Assembly: GCF_043641665.1 (NCBI RefSeq)
Contig: NC_092195.1
Span: 18,496,774-18,560,773 of the forward strand
Direction of reading: 5' to 3'
DNA: 64,000 nucleotides
DNA from: Enoplosus armatus
Taxonomy: Eukaryota; Chordata; Actinopteri; Centrarchiformes; Enoplosidae
Shown here: positions 33,201 through 44,289 of the stretch, piece by piece
Layout of the letters: each line of letters starts with the position of its first letter
How positions within the stretch are numbered: position 1 is the stretch's first letter
Notes under the pieces: model-generated
Told to the model about the DNA's origin: nothing
Seen by the model: the letters and a program-made list of their open reading frames with translations, nothing else
Database searches by the model: none
Made by a program: the position numbers and the translations under genes

Positions 33201-33904
33201 TGGATAAAAGTTTCCAGCAGCGATTTCTCCACTGAAGACAATTCTCATGATGTCTCTGGTTGAACGTTGACTCGCTGCAAAGTGTGAACTTCATTTCCTC
33301 CTGAGGTCAAGGAGGACTGGGAGCAAACCTGGTGACGCAGCTCTCAAATTTCCCTCCAATCTCTGCGGCACCTGCTCATCACCGAAATTGCTTTCCATCC
33401 TCCAAGTTTACAACTTCAAAGCAAAGACCAATCTTCCATAGAGGCATTGTTTGTCTATATTCAAAACACATCGAAAAGCTTGTAATTATGCCCTCACTCT
33501 CATTATCTCTGTTTCTTCTGCTGCACGACTAAGAGGTGAGGGAGAAGTGGATCAGAGGGTGAGGAGTTTGTTTTTGTTTTTTTCTTCAAGATTAGAGAAG
33601 GTAGAAGAGGGAGAGAGAGGAAGGCAAGGGGGGAGGGAGAGATAAACAGAGGCAGTTTAAGGCGGTAAACACAGAGCCAGCTCTCTTCTAAACACATCAG
33701 GCATAAATCAGCACTGCATTTGTCTGCGGTGACTCTGAAGCAGGAGGACAAACAGTCAGAGGAGTAGAAAACACTGTGGTTGTCAGTCTGGAAACACTGG
33801 AGGGAAGATAAACTGAAGTCAAGAGACCTGTGCAGCCGATTATTTGTGAGAATAAAGATCTTGATTTGCCAGCAGAGAAGAAGAAACAAGCGCAAACCAC
33901 AGCC
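30253..33904. other. Intergenic region between macf1 and bmp8; bmp8 5' flank
   Basis: I find no gene. 32080-32340 is rich in overlapping GCTAGC/TTAGCT words. A GA-rich patch at 33590-33650 and the sequence up to 33904 may hold the bmp8 promoter and 5'UTR, but I cannot fix a start site or a TATA box. Confidence 0.5.
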
Positions 33905-34427
33905 ATGGCCTCAAACGTCTCCCACAGCTCCTCTTGTCTTTGCAGCAAGAGCAAAAGCAGCGCGATGGGGTCTGGATCAACCTCCAGGCCCCACCGACCT
34001 CTCCTCCACCCCAGGACCCTGCTCCTCCTGCCCCTGCTGCTCCTGCTCTTTCTCTCCCTGTGGAGCCAGCAGGCCGAGGCCGTGGTCCACTCCAGCTTCA
34101 GGCGGCTCAGTGGCCGCGAGAAGAAGGAGATGCAGAAGGAGATCCTGTCCATCTTAGGTCTGCCAGGGCGACCCAGACCCCACCCGCCGCTACGACCGCC
34201 CTCCTCTGCGCCGCTCTTCATGCTGGACCTGTACCACGCCATGTCGGCTGATGGGGAGGATGACGGGAATGAAATTATTGTAAACGGACCTGGCATGGGA
34301 AGGTTTGGGGGGGCAGAAAGGTTGGCTCAGGTCAGCCACGCAGCCCCGCCAACCCTCAGCACGCACACACCACCGCTGGGCACGGTGGTCAGCGAGGCCG
34401 ACACGGTGATGAGCTTCGTCAACCTGG
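33905..34427 (+). CDS. bmp8a: bmp8 exon 1: signal peptide and N-terminal prodomain
   Basis: The exon is 523 nt with donor G/gtgagt. About 35 polar residues precede the hydrophobic core, so the Met at 33965 is a plausible alternative start with a shorter signal peptide. It ends in DTVMSFVNL. Confidence 0.9.
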
Positions 34428-37120
34428 GTGAGTGAATCAGTCCGTGAAGTCAGCTGCTATTGGGTGAGTGATCCCTGGAAAAAATGTAGACAGGAAGTGA
34501 TGGAGTTTACGTTTCTGGTGCAACCACGACTGAAGAGACAAAGAAAGAGCACCACCTACAGATCAATAGAAAAGCAAAGAATAAGTCAACACAGTACTGG
34601 AGACAGGTGTTTCGTCAGGTGATCAGGTGGTAAGCACAGTGGAGGGGAAGTAACAGGAACAGTGAAATAAAAGCAAACACTTCTTAAAGTTAAAAAAGTA
34701 TTTGACATTTTGGGAAATACGCTTATTTCCTTTCTTGCGGAGAGTTATATAAAAAGATTGATACTCTCATGTCTGTACCTTTAAAATGAAGCTGGAAACA
34801 GCAGCTGGTTAGCTTAGCTTAGCATAAAGAGCCTGGCTCTGCCCAAAGGTAACAAAGTCGGCCAACCAGCGCCTCTAAAGCTCACTAATTAACACTTTAT
34901 GACTTATTTGTTTAACCTGTATAAAATCAGTGTAAAAACACCACAGTTTAATTTTACAGGGGGGTTGGGCACTCAAGTATTTCTTGGCCTAGAGACATAG
35001 TCCAACACATAAACCCACGTGACAAAAACACAAATTGTTGTTTTTACGTTTTTGTTTCTGTAAAAAAAACAAAAAAAAACACAAATTGTTGTTTTTACGT
35101 TTCTGTTTTTCTGATTAAACAAACGAAATATAACGTGTTAATTAATGAGCTTCAGCGGTGCTGGTATGTGGATTTTGTTCCATTTTGAAAGAGCCAGGCT
35201 AGCTGTTTCTCCTTATTTGCAGTCTTTGTGCTAAGCTAAGCTAACCGGCTGCTGGCTGTAGCTTTGTATTGAACGGACAGACATGAGAGTGGTATCTATC
35301 TTCTCATCTAACTCTTGGCGAGTAAGCGAAACAAGTGTATTTCCCAAAATGTCAAGCTTTTCTTTTAACCTTGAATAGAGAACATCTTATCATCAGTTTG
35401 GAATGACAGAGCAGTTTTTGACTTCGCGGTTTGGATATAAAATGTAAACTCTGGCAGGATGAAATTACACTGTGTGTGAACTTGATGACATTGACAGCGA
35501 CATGTCGGTGCTGCCATTTTAGTTTCTCCGCTGTGCAAATTTCCACAAACATTCACCCCCACAGAGAGGATTAAAACCAATGTCAGTATGGCTGAACTAT
35601 ATTGGTAGGTTTCCATTTCAACCCAGCATTCCTAAATCCACCAGCCTCGCTGCTACAGCCAAACTGGACTGAGCGTCGGGAAAATGTTCCAGCACCGAGA
35701 ATATCTCTGGTGCGATGATTGATAGAGGACGGGGATCGACGATGAAAGGATTAGTAAACCTGACCGCAACGCTTCCGATCTTCTCATGGAGGTTTCTGCC
35801 TGTCACATGAACAGAAACAAGTTTCCTCAAGAACATGACTAAAAGGAACAGATTACAACATAACGGGCTCAAACATTTAAAGATCTCATGATATTGTTTA
35901 TCAAGAGGGAACAATCAGTTCTCTAAATTTCATTAAATTGTCCGTATTAAATATGTAGTAAGTAAGTAACTGGATATAATTGGTGATACTTTCAAGCAGG
36001 GAATCAGTAATTTATACAGATGATTAGTTGATTAATTGATTAGTCCATCAACAGAAAATGAATCACCAAAAATTTTGATCATCGATTAATAGTTTAAATC
36101 ATTTTTCAAGCACAAAAAAAAGAAGCCAAAAATCAGCTTCTAAAATGTGAAGATTCAAGCAATTTGAAGCCTCTGGGAACTTGTGACGGCGAGATTATTG
36201 ATAGATTAGAAAAAACCATTTTAATTTAGTTAATTGCTTCACTAAATGAAATATAAGAAATACTGTTAAACACCCAGATCCTGCGTGAGCGTCTGTGCTC
36301 ACAGTAGCCTGACTGATGCCTATCTGTCGAAGCATAAGAATTAAACATCCTCCTCCGAATGGCTTCCTTCCTCCTGATCTGCACCCGGTTCACCGTGGGA
36401 AACATCATCTCCCCTCTCTGCTCGGGGTCTTTAATGAACTCGCATCAAATGACAGGTTTCCCTTCATGAAACTCAGCTCTGTTTTGGAGAAGAAAATGCA
36501 CCCTCAAATTTATCAGTCAACACTGCAAAAAAGTTAAAAAAAAAAAACACAGCATGTCATCCTCCAAACCACGACTTTGTAAACAAAGGTGACTCAAAAG
36601 TGACTCATGCCTTTAATAGTGACCCACAGCGCACGCCAGCGTTTCCTCTCAAATGGTGAAGCTTTTTATTTTGCCGTGAAACCTTTTAAACCTCATCAAA
36701 TCGACACTGAACTGTAGCCGAACACATCACGCAGACCTGGACCGACTGCAGGAGAACCGCGTATTTGACTCGTGTGCGACAGAATTATAGTCTTTCTACA
36801 TATATTACTCGTATGTTCTCCGCAGCAGATATTTAGCCTCTATTTCTATCACTAATCTAATCAACGTGTGTAGTTCATGTAAGTTGAATCAAACAGGCAT
36901 GGGTGTGTGTTCCTACGCATATGTAATGGGAAGACACAGCTGGTTAGAATTAAAGGCCCCACTGACACACACCGAGAGAGAAAAAAAAGCAAACGGTCCG
37001 AAGCGAGATGAAAATACTGCTGCGGAGGGAGCGACTCTAAAAATACCAGGCAGGGCTGCAATTAGTGGTGTGTGTGCTGAGCAGCTGCTGCGGTTCAGGG
37101 CACTAAGTGTCTCTAATTAC

Positions 37121-37156
<36 letters not shown>

Positions 37157-37214
37157 ATATGAGCACGCCCAACGCATCAGGGGTGTCCTGTCCTTAGTAT
37201 CTCTATTTTCTTTA

Positions 37215-37250
<36 letters not shown>

Positions 37251-40200
37251 CAAACCCCAGTGACCAGAGCTGTTTCGTGTCCCTGCGGGGTTCCACAAGG
37301 ACACACACTGCGCTGGTGTTTCGGTTTCATGTGTGGATTTTGCTCACCTCTTCATTTACATATTGTTCTTTTAACAGGACGCCTTTCAGGGGTGTGTCCC
37401 CCCCCCCCCCCCTCCCAGTAAGTTTTATGATCAAACGTTTGGCAGAGTGAAGTGGAACATCATCATGTTCTCCGCTCAGGTTCTCTTAGGCAAAGCACCT
37501 CACCTTCATCCTGTTCAGTGTGAGTGTGATGCAGGATGTTGGTGAAAAAGAGTGCACACGCTTCATAAATCTTCTCTGGGTAAATAAAGTGCAGAACTGG
37601 TGCGTAGTAAGACTTGGTAGGGAAAAAAATATATACATACATTTATTTGTACTGGACATGAGTACAGTTTTGAAGAACTTTTTTGGGGAATGTACTTATT
37701 CGCTCTCTTGCTGAGAGTTGGATAACATTAATACGACTCTTGTGCTTGCAGGATGAATATGAAGCCGGTAGCTGGTTAGCTTAGCTTAACACAAAGACTG
37801 GGAACAGTGGGGAACAGGGGAAGTCTTTATGCTAAGCTAAACTAACTAGCTGCTGGAGGTAGCTTCATATTTACAGTACAAATGTCCGATAGCTACAGTT
37901 ACTACGTAGATACTTGTGTAATATAATGTATTGTTATAGAACGACACAACAATATATGAAGTTGTTAAAAATCTGCTTCACCTTCAGCAACTACAATAGT
38001 AAAATCCTACTGATATATTAAGATTAATCACTAATAATTATCATCAACACTAACAGGGGCCATTTTTCTGCACAATGACTACGTTTAATTACTTTAAGTA
38101 CATGTATCTGTGAGTCTTACTTTTACTTCAGTGTAATGCAGGACTTGTATTGGAGTATTTTAGCATAGTTTTACTTACGTAAAGGACTGAATACTTCCTC
38201 CACCGCTGTTCTCCTCCCTTTGAGTCCCTTTCATTGACTCATCTCCCAGTGATCTCATCTCCTCCACACCTTCACACTTTTCTCGCTCCGCTTTCACAGT
38301 TGCATCAACACGATTTCTGTTTTCTTACATCTGCTTCAAACTAGAACTTGTCTCATGTGATTCCTCTCGCGGCTCTCTGTCCGACACGTTTCATTAGACT
38401 CTCCAGCTAAACTGAGCTCAGCTTTTTCACTTGTATTTACTTTGTGTGAGTATTATCTCTCTGTGGGGTAACTTTGTATTCTATCACTAGAAACCTTTTG
38501 GCTGTCATGGCTGTCCTTCGTTGAAATATCTTTTAACCTAATTTCAGGCTCCATCATTTTCATCACCACCTAATAGTTAATCGATTGTTTGTCTGTAAAA
38601 TGTCAGAAAATTGTGAAAAACGTCTACAATCATTTCCCAGACTTCACGGGAGCATCTTCATGTTCCTTGTTTTATCCAAACATTTCTTTAAATCTCAAAG
38701 ATATTCAGTTAAAGATCATATAAAACCCAGAAAAGCAGCAAATCGACTGAATGATTAATCGACTAATCATTTAATCAAATAAGTAAAAGTGTCAAAACAA
38801 CAACAGTAATGTAGAAATACTCCACTACAAGTAAAAGTCCTGCACTTAAAATCCTACTTAAGTATAACTACTGAAGTATTATTAGCCAAATTTACTCAAT
38901 GTAGTAAAAAGTAAAAGTACTTGTTTGCAGAAAAACTGATATATATTATATATATATATATATATATATGATTATATATGACATCATAATTGTTCATACT
39001 AATGCTTCAGTGTGTTAGCAACATTTTACTGTTAGCTGTTTTAAATAATTTATATACAGTTAGCTAGTTTTAAATACTTTATATACAGTTAGTTAATTTT
39101 AAATACTTTATATACAGTTTAGTCCAGTGGTTCCCAACTGTGGGGTCAGGACCCTGCAAAGAGCCACAAGATAAATCTGAGGGGTCGTGAGATGATTAAT
39201 GCGGCAGGAAGCCTGTTTTCATTTCTTGGACTTTTGTCTAATCTTTGATGTTTTTGTGATATATTGAATAAATTTACCTCTTTGGGCTTCAAACTGTTAT
39301 TTAAATGAAATCATCTGAGAAGTTTAGAGGTGGAATCACTCTTATGTCAACCTGGTAATAATTCATTATAACAAGACGAGAGGCCCCAAGACACTGGTTT
39401 CTGTAAGAGGTCACAGGTCAAAAAGACTGGGAGTCACTGGTTTGATATATAACATATAATGTGTTGTATTTTAAAAGATTATCATGTGTTTTTATGTCAA
39501 ATCTTAATAACTATAGCTTTAATACATGTAGTGGAGTAAAAAGTACAATATTTCCCTCTGATTTAGAGTAAATGTACTCATCCTAAGCCTTCATGGTAGA
39601 GTTGTAGCTGTAGTTCTTTTCTCTTTGAAATGCGTCTCTCCCTCTCTGCAGTGGAGCAGGAGCGTGACCTCCTGCAGCCTCGTCCGTACTGGAAGGAGTT
39701 TCGCTTCGACCTGACGCCGCTCCCTCAGGGCGAGACGGTGACGGCAGCAGAGTTTCGCATCTACAAGACGCTGACGATGGGCCAGAGGGCCAACCGAACG
39801 CTGCACATCTCCGTCTACGAGATCCAGCGAGAGAACAGACACAGGTTACCTCCAGTCTACCTTTTCTGTATTTGCTTTTTCTCTCTTTCTTCTGTTTTTG
39901 TAGAGCCTGAAATTTATATTATTACTGTCACGTTTTCAATAATAAGGCGCTAAATAATCAATGATGTTAGACTTTTGATTCTCATCTTGTGGTGCCACCT
40001 CTCGTCTTTCACTTGCAAACAAATCTTAGTACTGGATGTTCGTGATCTGAAAGTCTAACTCAAAGAAAAAGATTAGATAGCAAGTCATTTTTTTATTCTT
40101 CCAGATGGAAGATTCAACCTTTGTCACCGTGTCGTAGGTCGCAACATCAAGTCCAGTTGAAGCCTTCTTTAGTATTTGAATGTTTTTGGTATTTAAGAGG

Positions 40201-40941
40201 CACTCCAATGATTTAGAATTACACAGCACATAGTTGTGGGACTTAAAAGAGACAGACTGAAGCTACAAAAGTCAGGCTTCAAAAACACTCTCTAAAATAC
40301 AACTCAGTAAAGTCTGTCATTAGACCTCCTCCGCCTCCACCCCCCCATTTTATAATAATAATGCAGGTTTATGTCAAAGTCTCAAGTCTCAAGCCTAACT
40401 CATCATCAGAGTTATTTTCTCCGACTTTGGAAAGTCTTAGTACTAACCATGATGAGTAAACTGACCTTGATGTGTAAAAATAAAAAAAGTGTTTTCTGAG
40501 TTTTATTTGACAACAGCAACACTGATACACTCATAGTGTGGCCTAAAAATTAAGAATACGGTCCTTCAAACTGACTAACAGGGTTCGAGCTCTGTTTGTG
40601 ACCTCTGACCTCTCCCGGTGTGTGAAGACTAATTGTCTTTGGAGATTGAGAAAGCTGCTTCATTGCAAATAAAACCAATGCCAGCTTTTATTTTGAAGGG
40701 GTGTAACATTCTATCAAATGTTCAGTTCAGCAAACGTATTATTGATCATGATCAGTTTGTACAATCAGTGCAAAACATGTCTCAGGCGTGTGCTTAGGAG
40801 GATCTGCTCTTAACCTCTTCGTTTATCTAGACCTCTTAAATGTATTTATTATTTTATTTTATTTTATTTTATTGTATTAATACATTTTGTAAATTTACAT
40901 TTCCTTACACATGGTGTTGTTCATACTTACATAAACACACA

Positions 40942-40977
<36 letters not shown>

Positions 40978-42428
40978 TGCATACATACACGTACATGCAC
41001 ATCTATACATGCCTATATTATACATGCATGAAGAAAAAAGTGATCTCTTCAAATGTATGTGTTTTTGAGTATTCTTAGTATAAAAAAAAAATGTATTAAA
41101 TGTATTTTATTCAAAAGTTTCTGATGTTCATCTTTGTTAACTTTGACTCTTAGCAGTTTGATCAAAGTCACATTATGTTCTGTTTTCCCTCAGAGAGCCA
41201 GAGCTGGTGCTGCTGGACATGCAGTCGGTGCCTGCAGGACAGGAGGGCTGGCTGGCCTTTGACGTCACCTCGGCCTCCAACCACTGGCTCCTCCACCCCC
41301 GCAGCAACCTGGGCATACGCCTCTATGTGGAGACAGAGGAGGGTGGGTGCACCACTGGGCTACACAACACCACTTTTCTTTGTTACTTTCTTACTTTACT
41401 CCAAGATTATTTGAAATGATTTATCTCAAAGTGGTAAAACTGAACTTCATTAATGTCTATTCAAACGTCTGCGTCCTCTTCCAGACCGCTCCCTGTCTGC
41501 AGGCTGGATCGGGTTGGTGGGCCGCAGGGGCCCTCGCTCCAAACAGCCCTTCATGGTGACCTTCTTCAGGGAGAGTCAGGTCCCGTGTCGGCCGCCACGA
41601 GCCGTCAAGCCACATCCCCGCAAGAAGAAACCCAAATATGACCTCCCGGTCCCCAGCATCCATAGTTAGGTTCCATCAGTTGTTTGTGTCTTACAAGGTT
41701 TTTACACGGAGTTAAAATTAATTTAGAGTAAAGATGTGGAAATCATCTGTCAATAAAACATCCTTAAGTGAGTTTCAGCAAGAAGAAATTACTGAAATAC
41801 ATCAGTTTTTTATTATACAGATAGTAACTCATTTTGAATGAAACTGAAGGGAACTAAACTTGCTGAGACATGATGTATTGACTGTGAAGTTCATCAGTGT
41901 AAAACCTTGAAATATAGAAACTGTAAAGTGAACAGTAGTCTTGAAAACCTCCACTTTCATCAAAGTGAATCATTCAGTCACTTTGATTTTACTAAATGTT
42001 TCTTCTTCTGTGTTCAGATCGGAGTCCTGCCAACAGCGGAGGTCAGCCCTGTAAAAAACACGAACTGTACGTCAGCTTCAGTGACCTGGGATGGAAGGTC
42101 AGCTCAGGATTTAAGTTTCTATTTTAAGTAGTAACATTTAATAAAGTGAAGGATTTTACTGTTATCTTTCACTTTCAGCTGTTGCAATATTGATCCTTAT
42201 TTTATGTCAGATTATATGGTGGTAGTATTTCTCAGATTGTTTATTAGATAAGAACGTTTTGATGATTGTTGATCATCAACTTTATGTCTGTGGTTCTGCT
42301 CAGGACTGGGTTCTGGCCCCCACTGGATACTCAGCGTATTACTGTGACGGAGAGTGTTTTTATCCTCTGGGCTCCTGCATGAACGCCACGAACCACGCGC
42401 TCATCCAGCAAGTGGTCAGTACAGCGAC

Positions 42429-42469
<41 letters not shown>

Positions 42470-43343
42470 ATTAGAAAGTGGACCAAAAGCAGATAAATAC
42501 TTGACCACACGTTTATTTATTCTATATTTGTCTCCTTACTGAACACCTCTGTCTTACAGGATCATTTCAGATAATATCTTTTTTTCTGATATTGTAACCC
42601 ATATGTTTGACTTCTGTTGACATTACACGTACAAATGTTTTGATAATGTGGTGCTCAGTATCAGTGGTGGGATGAAACAAAGTACATTTACTTCAGTACA
42701 AATCTGAGGTACTTTTTACTCTCCTACATTCATAGTTAGTTACTTTTCAGGATTAGGATTTAACATATTATATAAAATAAAATGCCTTGTTATATATTAA
42801 GCCAGTGGTTCCCTCAGCATTTCTGGCTTGTGACCTCTAGTTTGGGCCCCTTGTCATGTTTCAGATGTCTGAGTTGTTGGCAGTTCTACATCTAAACGTC
42901 TCATTTTAATAACTGTGTAAGGTCGAAAGACGCCAATATTTCACAAAACCAGCAGAGATCAGGGAAAAGTCCAAAACATGAACGCATTAATGTGTCCAGC
43001 AGAACTTTGTTTTTTTCTTCTTTACTGCCCCATGAGTCCTTTCACATCCCCACAGATTTATCTTGTGACCTTTGACCCTTTAGGTTGGGAACCACTGGAC
43101 TAAACGGTATATATAGTCACATATAGCTAAGTGTAGGATAGTGCCTTTAGTCAAATACCTGAATTGTAAATACTAATTCTATTTCACTCTCAGGTCCACC
43201 TCCTGAAGCCCGACGAGGTCCCGAAGGCGTGTTGCGCTCCCACCAAGCTCAGTCCCATCTCCGTCCTCTTCTATGACGACAACAACAACGTCATCCTCAA
43301 GAAACACCGTAACATGGTGGTTAAAACCTGTGGCTGTCTATGA
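33905..43343 (+). CDS. bmp8a: BMP8-like TGF-beta ligand, complete (7 exons, 461 aa)
   Basis: This gene encodes a secreted bone morphogenetic protein of the BMP5/6/7/8 class. It is made as a proprotein, cleaved by furin-type proteases, and signals as a dimer through type I/II receptors to SMAD1/5/8. Seven phase-consistent exons give 461 aa, as expected for this class. The order is a hydrophobic signal segment ([15 protein letters not shown]), a prodomain with [17 protein letters not shown] and [12 protein letters not shown], a likely RPPR cleavage site, and a cystine-knot domain from [10 protein letters not shown] to [14 protein letters not shown] carries the extra cysteine typical of BMP8, where BMP5-7 have Tyr. 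This and the position beside macf1 favour bmp8 over bmp7. The Met at 33905 has a strong start context (acagccATGg). A second in-frame Met lies 20 codons on. Confidence 0.92.
34690..35368. mobile_element. TTAA-flanked foldback/MITE-like element
   Basis: Long imperfect inverted arms: the left starts TTAAAAAAGTATTTGACATT, and the right end reversed starts TTAAAAGAAAAGCTTGACAT. Both continue into TTTGGGAAATAC. Inner arms match over tagcttagcttagc / gctaagctaagcta. TTAA lies at both ends. It is about 679 bp without ORF and related to the copy at 23270. Confidence 0.8.
36020..36235. repeat. Dispersed repeat, AATCGATTAATCG family
   Basis: Contains gattaattgattagtccatc and gatcatcgattaatagttta. This is the same family as at 26190. 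Confidence 0.65.
37126..37152 (+). repeat. (GT)n microsatellite
   Basis: This is a perfect GT run. A second lies at 37219-37248. Confidence 0.9.
37219..37248 (+). repeat. (GT)n microsatellite
   Basis: This is a perfect GT run 66 nt after the previous one. Confidence 0.9.
37398..37412 (+). repeat. Poly-C tract
   Basis: About 15 consecutive C residues. Confidence 0.9.
37664..37890. mobile_element. Degenerate copy of the TTAGCTTAGC foldback element
   Basis: It shares the arm words agctggttagcttagctta and atgctaagctaaactaacta and the motif gagagttggata with the element at 34690. The ends are eroded and the middle is much shorter. Confidence 0.65.
38085..38215. repeat. Dispersed repeat (AAGTA/ACTTTTACT type)
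   Basis: AAGTACAT...TTACTTTTACTTCAGTGTAA and aatacttcctccaccgctg words match a widespread teleost repeat. Related stretches lie at 38815-38945 and 42665-42790. Confidence 0.55.
38575..38790. repeat. Dispersed repeat, AATCGATTAATCG family, near full length
   Basis: Contains aaaatgtcagaaaattgtga, caaagatattcagttaaaga and gattaatcgactaatcattt. This is the most complete copy of the family in the window. Confidence 0.75.
38815..38945. repeat. Dispersed repeat (AAGTAAAAGTACTT type)
   Basis: Contains gtaaaagtcctgcacttaaa and gtagtaaaaagtaaaagtac. It leads into a TA run at 38939-38969. Confidence 0.6.
38939..38969 (+). repeat. (TA)n microsatellite
   Basis: This is an alternating TA run in bmp8 intron 1. 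Confidence 0.85.
39123..39445. repeat. Dispersed repeat bounded by CCAGTGGTTCCCAAC
   Basis: The left end reads ccagtggttcccaactgtgg and the right end reads gactgggagtcactggttt, its imperfect reverse complement. A related copy in opposite orientation lies at 42800-43108. Confidence 0.7.
39652..39844 (+). CDS. bmp8a: bmp8 exon 2: prodomain ([20 protein letters not shown])
   Basis: The exon is 193 nt, with acceptor ctctctgcag and donor ag/gttacc. It contains [20 protein letters not shown]. Confidence 0.95.
39845..41193 (+). other. bmp8 intron 2, no gene seen
   Basis: The sequence is AT-rich, with an (ATTTT)n-like run near 40848-40875 and a TA run at 40945-40974. No exon fits the frame. Confidence 0.6.
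40945..40974 (+). repeat. (TA)n microsatellite
   Basis: This is an alternating TA run. Confidence 0.85.
41194..41342 (+). CDS. bmp8a: bmp8 exon 3: prodomain ([20 protein letters not shown])
   Basis: The exon is 149 nt, with acceptor tccctcag and donor G/gtgggt. It contains [15 protein letters not shown] and IRLYVETEE. Confidence 0.95.
41485..41664 (+). CDS. bmp8a: bmp8 exon 4: end of prodomain, cleavage region
   Basis: The exon is 180 nt, with acceptor tcttccag and donor A/gttagg. [25 protein letters not shown] places a minimal RxxR site (RPPR) where BMP7 has RSIR. The basic stretch PRKKKPKYD follows. Confidence 0.95.
42018..42097 (+). CDS. bmp8a: bmp8 exon 5: start of mature cystine-knot domain
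   Basis: The exon is 80 nt, with acceptor gtgttcag and donor aag/gtcagc. It contains [16 protein letters not shown], holding the first knot cysteine. Confidence 0.96.
42304..42414 (+). CDS. bmp8a: bmp8 exon 6: mature domain ([20 protein letters not shown])
   Basis: The exon is 111 nt, phase 0, with acceptor ctgctcag and donor gtg/gtcagt. [15 protein letters not shown] includes the conserved N-glycosylation site and the BMP8-type extra Cys. Confidence 0.96.
42430..42462 (+). repeat. (CA)n microsatellite
   Basis: This CA run starts 16 nt after the exon 6 donor. Confidence 0.9.
42800..43108. repeat. Dispersed repeat bounded by CCAGTGGTTCCC, inverted copy
   Basis: It starts ccagtggttccctcagcatt and ends ggttgggaaccactgg. 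The block cacagatttatcttgtgacc is the reverse complement of the 39123 copy. An AAGTAC-type repeat precedes it at 42665-42790. Confidence 0.7.
43194..43343 (+). CDS. bmp8a: bmp8 exon 7: C-terminal mature domain
   Basis: The exon is 150 nt including TGA, with acceptor actctcag. It contains [20 protein letters not shown] and [12 protein letters not shown]. The last residue is Leu, where most BMP5-8 ligands end in His. Confidence 0.97.
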   Translation, partial: VHLLKPDEVPKACCAPTKLSPISVLFYDDNNNVILKKHRNMVVKTCGCL

Positions 43344-44002
43344 AAGTCACACAGGTTCCACTTAGTAGCCTGGACGCTGAGGAGAGTCCAGTCCAAAACC
43401 AAACTAACGTACCTGGATGATTTCCAGACATGAACTCTGCAGAAACCTTTGACGTTGGATGACAAAGGCACCAGAAATCTAATTTAACAGGTCTGTGTGA
43501 TGTGTTTGAGTGCTGTTATCAGTGACGTAAGCGTCTTGACAAACTCCAAAAGTCAAAGTTCACATATTAACATTTTGATTACAGCGTTTTCTGGGTTTTG
43601 GGTGTTTATGTCCGAACTGTCGGCTGGACCTCAGCACTCTGTCTAACCAATACTTCTCACATTTTCAGCAGAATAACCTTCAGCTACAGACTATATGGAA
43701 GTACAGTACTTATTTAACAACTTTACAAGAGTACAAACGTGATTTCAATACATTCACTTTCCCTCCCGACAGGGAAAACTAGAATCTTTTTATTCCTAAC
43801 AGCAACAAACCACATTGAATTTTACAAATGAATTCAGGCTTATTGTTCACAGACAAGTTTAAATGGCAAATGATATTAGATGGCAGAATGTGCCACTAGT
43901 GATGCCTGTTTTGTTTTTTTTATATGAGACATGAAATGACAGCACTTCTATTGTTGCAACACAAATTCTATATGAAGAGAAAATGTTAAATTGTATTGAA
44001 TT

Positions 44003-44008
44003 AATAAA
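44003..44008 (+). other. bmp8a: Candidate poly(A) signal AATAAA for bmp8
   Basis: This is the first AATAAA after the bmp8 stop, 660 nt downstream. The downstream element is weak, so the call is tentative. Confidence 0.4.
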
Positions 44009-44096
44009 AATATTCACATTAAGGACTTCTGAAGTATTGAGGATTACATTTATTTTAGACTTGCTGCAAACAGAGACGCCAGAGTGAAATGTTGCC

Positions 44097-44206
44097 GCAC
44101 CAATTAATCGACTGACAGAAAAATAAACTATTCTGACAATCGATTTATCGTTGAAGTAATTTTTGAGGATTAATTGATCATGAAAATAACAATAAGCTGC
44201 AGCCCT
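44097..44206. repeat. Dispersed repeat fragment, AATCGATTAATCG family
   Basis: Contains ccaattaatcgactgacaga and ends aataagctgcagccctg. It lies between the bmp8 and znf706 3' ends. Confidence 0.65.
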
Positions 44207-44289
44207 GTTGTGGACACACATACTCTACATGGTGCATCACATCTTTCATCTCGTCATGAACACAGAATCAGCTGAGGAGACGGGTCACC

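Larger units (their letters stand above)
34428..39651 (+). other. bmp8a: bmp8 intron 1, repeat-rich
   Basis: This 5.2-kb intron is largely made of dispersed repeats, which are listed separately. I see no additional exon. Confidence 0.7.

Noticed and set aside
33697..34296. 199-codon minus-strand ORF over bmp8 exon 1
   Set aside because: It is antisense to a GC-rich exon with clear BMP coding on the plus strand. The protein has low-complexity Arg/Ser content and no recognisable domain.
33905..43343. Assignment to BMP7 or BMP5
   Set aside because: SCMNATNH (extra Cys), LGLPGRPRP and FMLDLYHAM, and the macf1 neighbourhood fit BMP8 better.
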